A program made the translations under genes and the position numbers. Shown one piece after another: positions 25,908 to 35,873 of a DNA stretch of 64,000 nucleotides. Positions within the stretch are counted from its first letter, which is position 1. Every line of letters starts with the position of its first letter. The notes under the pieces were generated by a model. That model was given only the letters and a program-made list of their open reading frames with translations. It made no database searches and was not told where the DNA came from. This stretch comes from Climacteris rufus (lineage: Eukaryota; Chordata; Aves; Passeriformes; Climacteridae), in NCBI GenBank assembly GCA_013398175.1, contig VZRZ01001924.1:62001-126000 (forward strand). Reading direction: 5' to 3'.

Positions 25908-25918
25908 GTTTTTAAAAC

Positions 25919-26511
25919 TGTGCTTGTCTCAGCTGTGGTAGAGTTAATTTTCTTCAGGATGACTAGTGTGGGGCTGTGTTTTGGACTCATGCTGAACACA
26001 GGGTTGATAATATAGAGATGTTTTTCTTATTGCTGAGCAGGGCTTGCACAGAGGCAAGGCCTTTTCTGCTTTTCCTACTGCCATGCTGGAGAGGGAGTTG
26101 AGGGTGCATGGGAGGCTGGGAGGAGACACAGCCAGGACATGTGATCCAAATTGACCAAAGGGATGTTCCAGACCATCTGACATCATGGTCAGTATAAGAG
26201 AGTGGGGAGAAGAAGGGAGAATGGGGGGACATTTGGAATGATGAGGTTTCCCTTCCCAAGTCACTGTCACACAGGATAGGTCCCTGCTCTCCTGGAGATG
26301 GGTGAACACCTGCTCAGCCATGGGAGGCAGTGAATTCTTTGTTTCTCTTTGCTTGTGTGCATGGCATTTACTTTAACTAGTAAACCGTCTTTATCTCAAT
26401 CCACAAGTTTTCTGCCTTTTACCCTTCTGATTCTCTTCCCAATCTCTCTGGTGGGGAGTGAGTGAGAGGCTGCATGGGGCTTGGCTGCTCGCTTGAGATT
26501 AAATCACAATA
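25919..26511 (+). mobile_element. ERVL-like 5' LTR
   Basis: The block runs from TGTGCTTGTCTCAGCTGTGG through the segment CCAAAGGGATGTTCCAGACC, a decayed TGACATCA, a TATA-like GTATAAGAG (26192-26200), a weak AGTAAA in the polyadenylation position (26379-26384) followed by CTTTATCTCAA, and a U5 ending GATTAAATCACAATA. It is followed at once by GTCCTTTTTGGC, which I recognise as the junction to the primer-binding region of avian ERVL-like elements. It is therefore a 5' LTR rather than a solo LTR. No matching 3' LTR is seen downstream, so the provirus is incomplete. The 125-codon and 90-codon reverse frames in this block are incidental. Confidence 0.75.
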
Positions 26512-26990
26512 GTCCTTTTTGGCACACAACATCATGCTCAAAGGTTTTGAGATAATGACAGATTTGATTGGGATACACCAGTTTGAATTTATAGCTGTTA
26601 GTGCTGTTTAGCTAGTAGTGAACAGGCTCCTGTGCTTGCCACGGGTCTCACTTTCCTGACTGTATATTACAGTCTAGTGCTTGTTAGTGGCCACGTTTTG
26701 CTTTTGCAGCTTGCTGTAGTGCAGCCCATGGAGGACTAGGATAAGGACTATGCTGACAATGGGCTCTAGCAGGAGTCCCTCATTGTTAGCCAGGCTGGGA
26801 ACAAGGGGAGGTGTTCATTGCAATGCTAAACCAGATAATATGGCGCAAAAGGACCAGGGTGGAAATTGTAATAGACGTGCCTTTAAACTGTTGTAAGCCA
26901 CAATTTGAGCTATGTGCTACAGGAATTACTACAGCATGTGTAGTCTAATGCACTTAAATATCCAACTCATAAAGCAGTTGTAGTTTTTAA
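26512..26990 (+). mobile_element. ERVL-like internal leader, primer-binding region and 5' untranslated part
   Basis: Directly after the LTR comes a TGGCACACAAC segment in the position of the primer-binding site. It is then followed by a leader with no long frame. Phrases such as GAGATAATGACAGATTTGATT and TAGCTGTTAGTGCTGTTTAGC fit the leader of avian ERVL-like elements as I recall it. No gag, pol or env coding sequence can be recognised. The right limit is uncertain and could reach about 27230. Confidence 0.55.
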
Positions 26991-29900
26991 TTTCAAAATA
27001 TTTTAATTGTCCTGGGAGACAGGATTAGGACTCAGGACTATCATACATGAATTGCATTACCACTGCACTATGCTGCGAAAGACCAAAGGACCTGCACTAT
27101 TTTAACATTTTATGTGCTGACAAAGTGCTGCCTTGGTCTCAGTAAACAAAATAACTTGCATTCCAGAGATGCACACAAGTGCCTCAGCTACAAGTTCTCT
27201 TGAAAAAAAACAGAAAGAAAGTCAGAGAATGCATATAAATTAGATGCAAATTCTTAGATGCATTGCTGAGCTGTAGTGGGATTATTGGTGTGGGCAAAGA
27301 GGAGAAAAAAAGAAGAAAGAATATTCTGTGACTTGATACAGAATTGTTTCCAATTATTTCAGTGTTAATATTGCATACTAAAGTCTTTTAATCTCTCTGA
27401 GAAACCACATATTTTTAAAGTATTTTTTCTGACAATTCAATGAGTAAAGCTGTTTTACCAGTAGATCAACAATCCTAATCTTTTCTCTAACTCAAAGATT
27501 CAGACAGAAGTTAGTAAAAGCATTTTTACTTTTACTGTACAATGATAATGAAAGAAAACGTATTCCATTCCATTCCATTCCATTCCATTCCATTCCATTC
27601 CAGCTTTAAATTACAGAAATACCATGTTTGCTGCAGTAAAAATATACAGTAGCTCAAGAAGGAGAGGAGGGAGGAAATTTTCCAGTTACTGGTTTGTACA
27701 TTACAAAAAGGTATGAATGTATTTTAATTCTGTGTAAATTTGTATTAAGTGGAGGGAATTAAAATCTGCTTTTATCCAAAGTAATATTATACTGTGTATG
27801 AAAATATAGCCTGAAGGTCAGCTAATGCTAAATGAGGATCAGTCTTCTCCTGCAGCCCCAGTACAGAAAGGTAGCTAGCTTTGATCTTCCAATTATTTAC
27901 TCAAACTGCCAAAGATTTTTAGCTCCTTGAAGACAGAGCAGATTTCAGTTACATTCATATCAGGGGCCAAGGCTGAGCCTTAACCCCAGAAGGGGACAGA
28001 ACTCTCAACCTTCCAGTGCGAGGATACGTTTGACTCCAGCTCACTTGCTCTAACTCTGTGTCATGTACAAAGTTACATGCACCAGTCTAAATTTATCTAC
28101 TCATCTAGTTCATGCTCCTGAGTCAAACCCATACAAAATGTCACATCCACCCCACTTGAAGCTGTTTTCACTTTTACGAGACACTTTCTTCTTCAAGAGG
28201 TATATTGACTTCTGTATTTTTAGAGAAGCCATTTTTTGTAAAAGTTCTCTGTAATATATGACAGCACCCATCATCAGCTGTTCTTCATAAGAGAAACATT
28301 ATCGATTTGATTTTAAACATTTCAAAAAGAGTCCTCGATTTAATTCCCTGTGCATCATTTTGAATTTGTTTTCTGAATAGTCCACCTTAGAAATTAGTTA
28401 TGCAAATCATTTGCTCACTTGTGTACCTCGTGGTGCAATCTCTCGTCAAATGCCAGGTCTTTCTGTATCCCAACTATCATACTATTCTGGTCTTTCCTGC
28501 ATTTCCCCTACCAGCATAGCTTCTGGAGTACACAGCCTTCCAGTTTAGTCTCCTTCTTCAAAGTCATGCTTCACAGAAAACTCTCCACGAAGCCCTGCTG
28601 TGTTGTTAAACAGTCCAAGTGTCAGTGTCACAAGACTGCACCAGTGAATGAAATCTCGCCTTCTTCAGAATCTGGAAGAGGAAAGTTTGCCCTTCAGGGC
28701 ATTGCAACAAGATCAGGAGGAGTTCCCCCGGACTCAGGAGGGCATATGGTAGTGAGTCCATCAGCCATGTGCGCATCTGAAATGTCTAATGCACTACCAC
28801 AGTCAGCAGTGAACTGCTTAGCTCTGTTCTATGACAGAGGGAATTAAATTTGGGCGCAAAATAGAGTGAAGAGAGTTAATAAATTATATCTGTATGTTTC
28901 TATTTCATGGAGCTACTTAGACAAAATTCTTATCACTTAGCCATTATATTTTTTTATAAAATACTCTTGAAAAGCATTATTTTGCATTTTTATAAACTAT
29001 GAGTTACATTCTACTCACTAACTACTTGTTTAATTCAGGTAATGTAAATTAAGGTTTTTCATTATGACAGAACAAAATATAGCCTTATACAGCCTTAACT
29101 TTCCCATCAACAAGTTGCATTTTTAAGGAATAATAAGTAGCATAAATCCTTTGATAATTGAGGGGATTTCTTATGCTCAGAATAAGCATTAAGTTACTGT
29201 TCAAACTCTTACTTTCATGTGGGAGATATGAATATGAAGAAAAAAATTGTACTGATCCTTTTTATTAAAAAGAACTATTCATCTAAGCACTGTGTTGCAG
29301 TGTCTGAGGGCTGCAAAGAGTAACATTCTTCCCTGTTCAACTGTAAGTCACAAGCAATGAGGAAAGCCTCCAAAGATACACAAAAGATGTTGGTCAGACT
29401 GAGTAGGATCATTATATCAACTCGTACTTGGTTCAACTGGCAAAACGGAATACTGGCCAAGTCCCACAGATGCCAAGAACTGAGAAAGGCGGCTTTGATG
29501 CATAGTCTACCCTTATGATTTTAATTTGTATTTATTTAGGAAATGTATTACAGTCAGCTATGTAGAACACTTTCACAATACTCTGTTTCATTAGAGCTAT
29601 GTTCTGAAGCTGATGCAATCTGGGCATGAGCTAAAAAGACCATGAAAAAACTAATTCAATCAATAGAACAAAAGACAAAATGTGCTTATTCAGTGGTTTC
29701 TTAAAAGGACAAACAAACCATATTTTGGTTGGAAGTAGTGTGTAAATTTCACTTCTTATTAAAAGAATTTTTTTGGTCTTTTTAATCTTTAAAAAACAGT
29801 AGAATGAAATACTTCTATAGTTCCATCCACGTGGAAAAATACAAATTCATATTTAGAGGAGGTGATTCTCAGCATGTTGCAGGAAATGCTTTGCACATAT

Positions 29901-30701
29901 TCTCACACACTTAGAATAGATATTTGAAAACTTTAATATCAAAACAGGTGAGCAATTTTCAAGCTATTTAAATGTATCTGACAGCCACCAAAGAGAAGAC
30001 AGCATGGTTTTGCTGGTACATACTGTGGGAATGACACGATGTACTCACTAGCATATGATGTAAAACCTACTCTGCATTAGAGATCAGACTCCAAATGGCA
30101 GCTATATACACTCTACCATTAGTACCATTCTGGATCATTTCACAGTACTCAGGGATTTCCTACAGTTTTCAGACATTAACAAATTCATCACAGAAAGGCA
30201 GAACTCAATGCTTCTGTGCTTCAGATAAACATAGATCACAACTACGGGATGATAAATATCCCTTTGAAAATATCTGTGGATCTGCCATTTCCCCCTAAAA
30301 GGATAGTGTTGATGGAACTCAACTAAGCATCTGAAAAGCATTTGGTCAGATACATTCTCTCCTGGGAGTTTTCTTCAGCTGAAGGTTTCTTTTATGACTC
30401 ATCTAAATTTAGAGCCAGGTTTAGGCAAGATAAATGTTACCGTATGTGTAAAAACCATCAGATACAAGTTCACTGATCAAGAATTATGGTTGTAATGTAA
30501 GCCTATTCTTCTGTAGAAATCTTCTGAGAAGGATCAAACAAACTTTTCATTAAATCAGAACTGATCCCAAAGATATAAATCAGCTGGGTCTTTAGTTGCT
30601 GTGAAAAACTGACTTTTACAACACCATTCCACTCCTTGTGTTTCTGATTGTCTAAATCAACTTTTTCTTTTAAGCCAATTTTTTATTCTAATTGTGCTCA
30701 G
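26991..30701. other. mostly unique sequence, no supported gene
   Basis: It may include further decayed retroviral leader at its left end. It contains a pentamer microsatellite. The 142-codon frame at 28419-28847 has a Ser/Cys-rich, fairly protein-like C-terminal half but no recognised domain, and its length is within chance expectation. Confidence 0.45.
27562..27602. repeat. (ATTCC)n pentamer microsatellite, about 8 units
   Basis: Eight uninterrupted ATTCC units. The same motif is known in vertebrate satellite DNA, but here it is a simple short array. Confidence 0.95.
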
Positions 30702-30834
30702 TCTGGGACTTTTTTGGATAGTTTTAAATTTTTCCAGTCTTCTGAATATCTCACTGGCAGTGCTAGAAGCAGTGCTATGGACAGAGAGCCTGAAGCTCTT
30801 ATAGAAGACAATTTATTTGTTGTTTCAGTGACAG
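30702..30834 (+). other. candidate coding exon 1 (hypothetical)
   Basis: An open segment of 133 bp. It is preceded by a pyrimidine-rich tract and CAG (acceptor ending at 30701) and followed by a strong donor, ACAG|GTAAGA, at 30834/30835. The frame reads about 44 residues, including SSAMDREPEALIEDNLFVVS near its end, and finishes in phase 1. The downstream open segment at 31148 starts after TTCACAG in the matching phase, so joining keeps one frame. I recognise no family. Against it: splice-like sites are common, no start codon exon is seen (an ATG at 30648 is in the same frame but upstream of the acceptor), and no upstream partner exon was found. Confidence 0.2.
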
Positions 30835-31147
30835 GTAAGAAAAGTATATACAGAGGCATTTCAACTACACTTTGATGGTTCAGTAATTATGTCTTCCTGC
30901 TGGTCATGCTAGCAGAAGGACAAACAGCTATAAGGCAGAAATGTTTCTAGGTGATATCAACAAAAATGTGTAATTTAGTTATTTGTATTGGCCATGAGAA
31001 TTTCACCCACCTTTCTAAAAAGATAAATTAAGTAATGGTTACTTTGCAATTCTGGCTATGGAAAAGAATAAGGGCACTTTCTTTTTTCTTGGGAGGCTGG
31101 AAAAACATAGGCATTAGTGGTTATAGTTACCTCATTCGATTTCACAG

Positions 31148-31392
31148 GCAAGGGCATATCAAAATGTGTAGGTAGCAGCAGATCTAGTTCTACAGAACAA
31201 TATGAAGACCACAACTTTGGTCAGAGTTCAAGTTCACTTAAAAAGCTGTCCCTGAACAGTGATATAAGTCATAGGCCAGTCAGGACAGATTTCTTAAGGG
31301 AAGTGGTTTACCATAATAACTTGATAGCAGTGTCACATCAGAAATATTTGGAAAATGTGTTATTAACCAATGTAAATAGAAACCAAATGTAA
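31148..31392 (+). other. candidate terminal coding exon 2 (hypothetical)
   Basis: It begins after TTCACAG and reads in the phase left by the segment ending at 30834. It continues 81 codons to a TAA at 31390-31392. The translation is Ser-rich near the start (GSSRSSSTEQYEDH) and then charged and hydrophilic (ISHRPVRTDFLREVV). An AATAAA-type polyadenylation signal is not obvious within 200 bp; TTTTATC-type AT-rich sequence follows. Function unknown. It could equally be a chance frame. Confidence 0.2.
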
Positions 31393-32114
31393 TTCTCAGA
31401 TGTCAAAAAATATTTTATCTAAGGATGAATCAAACATCATAGTTGAAACAACAAGAAAAAGGAAAGAAAAACTCAGTAGGACAGCTGTCTTGTATGAGAA
31501 CATGTTGAGGTTTTCCCATTGGTTTTAGCATCAAATGAGATGAGGAATAAATCTCCATTTTATCCTAACCTTGATCCAAAATCCATTTGCATCAGAGGAA
31601 AGATTGCTGTTATTTTCATGGGTCCCTTAGTCCCTGAGCACTAAGGATCAGAACCTGTAGATCTGTGCTTATGTTTGGGAAAAGCTTGCCCTTCCCATTG
31701 CCTGTGTACCAGACCCTGAAGAATGAAGGGAAGAGAAAAAACCATAAAGAGCTGGCTGTCATGGCGTGCTACAAGGACTGACAGTGATCTGGTGTGTTTC
31801 CTAGTGGCAGATAACATACCTCAAATCCTGAAAGAATTAAACCACTCTGCTCTTTGTTTGCTTTTCCTGATAAACACTAGCAGTGACTAGATCATCTCAT
31901 CAAATGACAGCAAGTTTGGGTCTCTAGAGTAACTGGGACCCTGTGTGTGTTACATTGCTTACAGTATTTACATTGGGTATTTTTCCCTGACCACAAAAAT
32001 TACAGGGCATTATTAACATTAAACAGATAACCAGAGAAAAGTCATGTAGCTTGAGAGAAAAAAACTATCCCCATCAAGTTCTGATTCTCATTTCAGCTGA
32101 GTCTTGTATCATGC
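31393..32114. other. unique sequence, no gene seen
   Basis: No recognised element and no protein-like frame. Confidence 0.5.
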
Positions 32115-32500
32115 AATTCTAAAACTACAGCCCTGAGGACAGACCTGGCTGCTCAAGGCTTGCAGCAGCCATGGGCTGAAACCCTCCAAGGACAGAGATG
32201 GTGCAGCCTCTCAGGTGACCTGCTCCACTGCCTCGCTCTCCATGGGAGAACTGAGGAAAAAGTTTCTCTTTATGTCCAGCGTGAACATGTTACAACTAGT
32301 ATTTGTTTTATCTCACCCTCCTGCCCTACCCTGTGAGGAACCTGGCCCCATCTCCTCCATGACCCTTTGTAGATATGCAGGATCTATTAGTTACCCCTGA
32401 AACCATCCCTTTTCCTGGATGACCCAGCCAAGCTCTCCCAGTCCCTCCTCACAGGGAAAGTTCTCCAGTGGGGACCTTCCTCTGGACCACATAATTTCTG
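32115..32500 (-). mobile_element. CR1 retrotransposon 3' region, reverse orientation
   Basis: Antisense CR1 sequence without the terminal octamers. Recognisable parts include a CTGCTCCACTGCCTCGCTCT segment, TCCAGCGTGAACATG, GAGGAACCTGGCCCCATCTC and CCTCACAGGGAAAGTTCTCCAG. The order and the mix of words correspond to the antisense of the ORF2 end of a CR1 subfamily different from the copies at 20.5 and 33.2 kb. Substitutions are frequent, so it is an older copy. The 61-codon plus-strand frame here is incidental. Confidence 0.7.
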
Positions 32501-33211
32501 CTGATTAAAAACATTCTCTTCAGGATGTTGAATCTCTCCTTTCCCTAGAAGTTACAACATAATTTAGAAAAATACTTTCATAAATTGTCTAAATTTCTGT
32601 GAGTGCAGTTTCATTCACTTAGGGCACTCAAATTCAACACTGTCTTTGTACACAGAATATTTAAATACCAAAATAAAATACAGAAAAATTTTAAGCTATA
32701 ATTTTAATTTATAAACAACTATAAACTTCAAAACTACGTTCATCCCATCCCAGGCACAAAACTACATCAGAAAATGGCTGCAACTACAAATTGCACACAT
32801 ATGCCTACACTGTGTATTCCCTCGAAACATTTTAAGCTGCTACATTATTTCAGTGGCACTTCTCACAGTTAACCCTACCCTGAAGCTCTTCCATCCAGAT
32901 CCAAACCTTCTGAGAATTTTTGCCACTCAGCTATAAAAACCTGGTAATTGAGCTAAATGTGAAAATGCTGACATGCCATCAATGTTTGTGGGATACAGTT
33001 AAAATTAGAATGACCCTGGATAGTGCAATCAGTGCCACCTGAGTATGTGGATTGAGTCCTGAAGAGCTATATGGTAGCATGTAACTGTGGAATATAATTA
33101 AGGACCCAGAATAGAAATCTCACTGAAAAAAAAAATTCAAATATTAGGGCTAGGAAGAAACGATACAAAAATGTCTTTTCTGTTGTCAAAATGCAAAACA
33201 TATATCTATGG
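32501..33211. other. unique AT-rich sequence, no gene seen
   Basis: No recognised element or coding frame. Confidence 0.5.
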
Positions 33212-34023
33212 CTAGGTATATTACCACAGGCTTGAGAAGTGGGCACACGGGAATCTCATGTAAGATGCTGCACCAGAGCTGGGGCAACCCCTGGAATCTA
33301 CAAAGGCTGCAGGATGAAGGGACTGAGAGCTGCCCAGCCAAGAGGGAGCTGGGGGTGCTGGTGGATGAGATGCTGGACATGAGAGGGCAGTGTGCCCTTG
33401 CAGCCCAGAGAGCCAATTGTATCCTGGACTGCATCCAAAGCAGCATGGCCAGCAGGGCGAGGGAGGGGATTTTTCTCCTCTACTCTGCTCTGGTGAGACG
33501 CCACCCGGAGTGCTGCATCCACCTCCAGGGACTTCAGCACAAGAAAGACGGGGACCTGTTGGAGTGAGTCCAGAGGAGGGCCACAAAGTTCATCAAAGGG
33601 ATGGAGCACCTCTCCTTTGAGGAAAAGGCTGAGAGAATTGGGTTTGTTCAGCCTGGAAAGGAGAAGCTTCAGGGTGACCTAATTGTGGTCTTCCAGTACC
33701 TGAAGGGAACTTACAGGAAAGATGGGGCAAGACTATTTACAAGAATATGTAGCAAAAAGAGAAGGGAAAATGGGTTTCAAGGAAAGAGGGTGGTTTAGAT
33801 TGGATACTAGGAAAACAATTATTTATTGTGAGGGGAGTGAGGCACTGGAACAGGTTGTTGCAAAAAGTTGTGGATGCCCCATCCCTGGAAGTGTTCAAGA
33901 CCAGGCTGGATGGAGCTCTGAGTAACCTGGTCTAGTGACAGATGTCCCTGCCCATGGCAGGGGGCTTAGAACTACATGATCTTTAAGGTCCCCTTCCAGC
34001 CCAAGCCATTCTATGATTCTATG
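33212..34023 (+). mobile_element. CR1 retrotransposon, 3' 0.8 kb with ORF2 C-terminal remnant
   Basis: The frame from 33208 reads CR1 ORF2 downstream of the reverse-transcriptase core: AKRELGVLVDEMLDM, then CALAAQRANCILDCIQSSMA, then SRAREGIFLLYSALVRRHPE, ending at an in-frame TGA at 33565-33567. The same frame reopens at 33601 (MEHLSFEEKAERIGFVQPGK). It then shifts frame before 33722, where the end of ORF2 (WFRLDTRKTII, then a broken EVFKARLDG-like end) is found. The 3' UTR (CCTGCCCATGGCAGGGGG) and the tail CCATTCTATGATTCTATGAC follow. Stop and frameshift make it a dead, 5'-truncated copy. Confidence 0.93.
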
Positions 34024-34442
34024 ACATATTGATTCAGCTAGCAATCTTTATATAAGGGGCATACCTATTGCAAGGATTAATGATTTTGCAGGTAAAAAAC
34101 ATAGCCCTGATTTATCACCAGAGGTCAGAGAACACTGGTGTTAATGGAAACATTTATAAGAAGAAGGATCAGAGGATTTGGTGCTGTTCCAAGAGTAGGA
34201 GTCTCTTCCACCATGGACCTGCAGCTCTTAACTGTTGTGTTGAGCTCAGCAGCTCAGGGTGTTGCCTGTTATGTGTGTTTGATCCTCCACCCAGACCAGC
34301 TAGCACACACACGTTGGAAGGAAGATAAACCACCATTTTTTGGTCCTAATACAACAATTGAATATGAAAATACTAGGGAATCTATCAACAGTTTCCTCTC
34401 CCTTGATTTTTCTCTGGCTGTCTTTATTAGCTATGTGGACAG
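34024..34442. other. unique sequence between CR1 and LTR, no gene seen
   Basis: About 420 bp. A 103-codon frame (34138-34449) has no recognised domain. Confidence 0.45.
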
Positions 34443-35059
34443 TGGGTAAAGGCGCTTAACCCGGCTGCTCTCGAGCTAGCGACACCGTCTTTATGTGAGC
34501 AAAATCCCTGCCGGGATGAGTTGCAATGGTTTTACAACTCTCCAAAAAGGACAGAGTTCTAGCTACCGCAGATAGCCTGTGTCTGCTGGCTCCTCTAGAA
34601 CGAGAGTTTCCCCAGGCGTGGTGAACTAGCGCCAATGAGAATAAAAGGCTACACAGAGGGCTCTTCTCCAGGGTAACAGCCGATTTATTATGGATCCAGT
34701 GTTGCATTATGAGGGTCCAGGAGGGGAGTCCAGAGATATCCAGGCAGCTGGGGTAACCCAGAAGAAAGAGCATGAGGAAGCCCTGCAGGGCTCTTTTAAA
34801 GGAAGGTGGGACCAGGAAACACCCAATGGGAAACCGCGCAGTTCAAAGTGACCAGTGGAGGGGAGAGCTTTCCAGGACAAAGCCATATATGGGAGCTAAG
34901 ATATGGATGCAGGTAACACAAGAGAAACATGGGACTTCACCACAGCTCAGGTAGAGGGTTCAGATATTGAAGAAAGAAGGTTGAGGGCATTGCCTTGGCT
35001 TTCTTCCCACCAAAGCCTGAAGCTCAAAAGCAGCAGCTTCTGCCAAGTGCACTTCTACA
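34443..35059 (-). mobile_element. LTR, family A copy 2 (endogenous retrovirus)
   Basis: A full-length partner of 10345-10945. It starts TGGGTAAAGGCGCTTAACCC and ends CACTTCTACA. It has an additional stretch near 34525-34545 and near 34715 that copy 1 lacks. On the minus strand it carries AATAAA (plus-strand TTTATT at 34684-34689). Flanks (GGACAG left, AGTGAG right) do not form a duplication. No internal sequence is attached. Frames of 105 and 60 codons inside are not retroviral. Confidence 0.78.
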
Positions 35060-35229
35060 AGTGAGCTTCAGTCCACAGCATCACCTACATTTACCCCATG
35101 AAATCCACACTAACTGACCTTGAGTGTGAGCTAGTAGAATCTTTTAGAGTTTCCTTGTGTGTGAAATTAATGGTATAGTAGAAAATGTGGGAAATCAAGA
35201 AGTTTCGGCTAAAGCAAAGAGTTACAAAG

Positions 35230-35867
35230 TGCTGCAGGTAAAAAACGTGGGTAACTCGGAGCCTTCAGCCGTGGTCACATGACCTGAGAGAAGCGATTTT
35301 AGCCTCTCCCAGTCCCCTCGGGGTCGCGGTTGCCTTTGTCTCCCATGCTGGTGTTTCCAAAGATCATGCATGCCAGTTGGTAAAAGCAGTAGAAGTGAAG
35401 AGACAAGGAAGGGTTCTTTTCCGCTTATTACCAGCAGGTTTTATTCCTGGAGTTGCAGGGGAGCGGATAAGACGAGGACGGCCGGCGGGAGCCAGCTGTT
35501 ATACCAGGGAAGTGAGGGGAAGGGAGTCAGGAGAGAGACAGTGGCTACAAAGGATTGGAATGACTGACAGGGGTATTGACCAGTCACGTGGCTGTCTGCA
35601 CACAGTGGAATGACTGATGAGAGACCTCCTTCTCGGGCAGGGACAGCCTCCTCACCGAGCAGGGAGCAGCCCCACAGCTTCAGGCTGCCGCCTGGGGCGT
35701 GGCGTCGGCAGCGGCTTCAGCAGAGGGGGGCAGGAGCCTCCCCCACCCATCCACCAGCTCTGGGACCAGTCCCCACGCCCTGCCAGCCCCCAAGCTTCGC
35801 GCAGGTTCCCCCTGGCACACGGGCTGCCCCTGGCACTCAGGGCGGGGTGACCAGAGGCATTGCAACA
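35230..35867 (-). mobile_element. solo LTR, family B copy 2, with perfect 6-bp target duplication
   Basis: It starts TGCTGCAGGTAAAAAAC and ends CATTGCAACA, flanked by ACAAAG on both sides (35224-35229 and 35868-35873). The terminal inverted repeat is TGCTGC against TGTTGC. On the minus strand AATAAA lies at plus-strand TTTATT 35440-35445. The CpG-rich right half (35640-35860) would be the U3 promoter region in this orientation. A 6-bp duplication suggests a class II (ERVK-like) element, an inference. Six overlapping frames of 65-98 codons arise from its GC-rich composition and show no viral motif. Confidence 0.85.
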
Positions 35868-35873
35868 ACAAAG

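Noticed and set aside
25944..26321. 125-codon reverse frame
   Set aside because: Antisense to the ERVL-like LTR, with no domain recognised.
27562..27602. CRISPR-like or satellite array
   Set aside because: Simple pentamer microsatellite without spacers, and the window is vertebrate nuclear DNA.
30390..30500. Additional exon between the acceptor-like TTCTTCAG near 30375 and the stop near 30500
   Set aside because: About 40 open codons are expected by chance and no donor site or matching phase was found.
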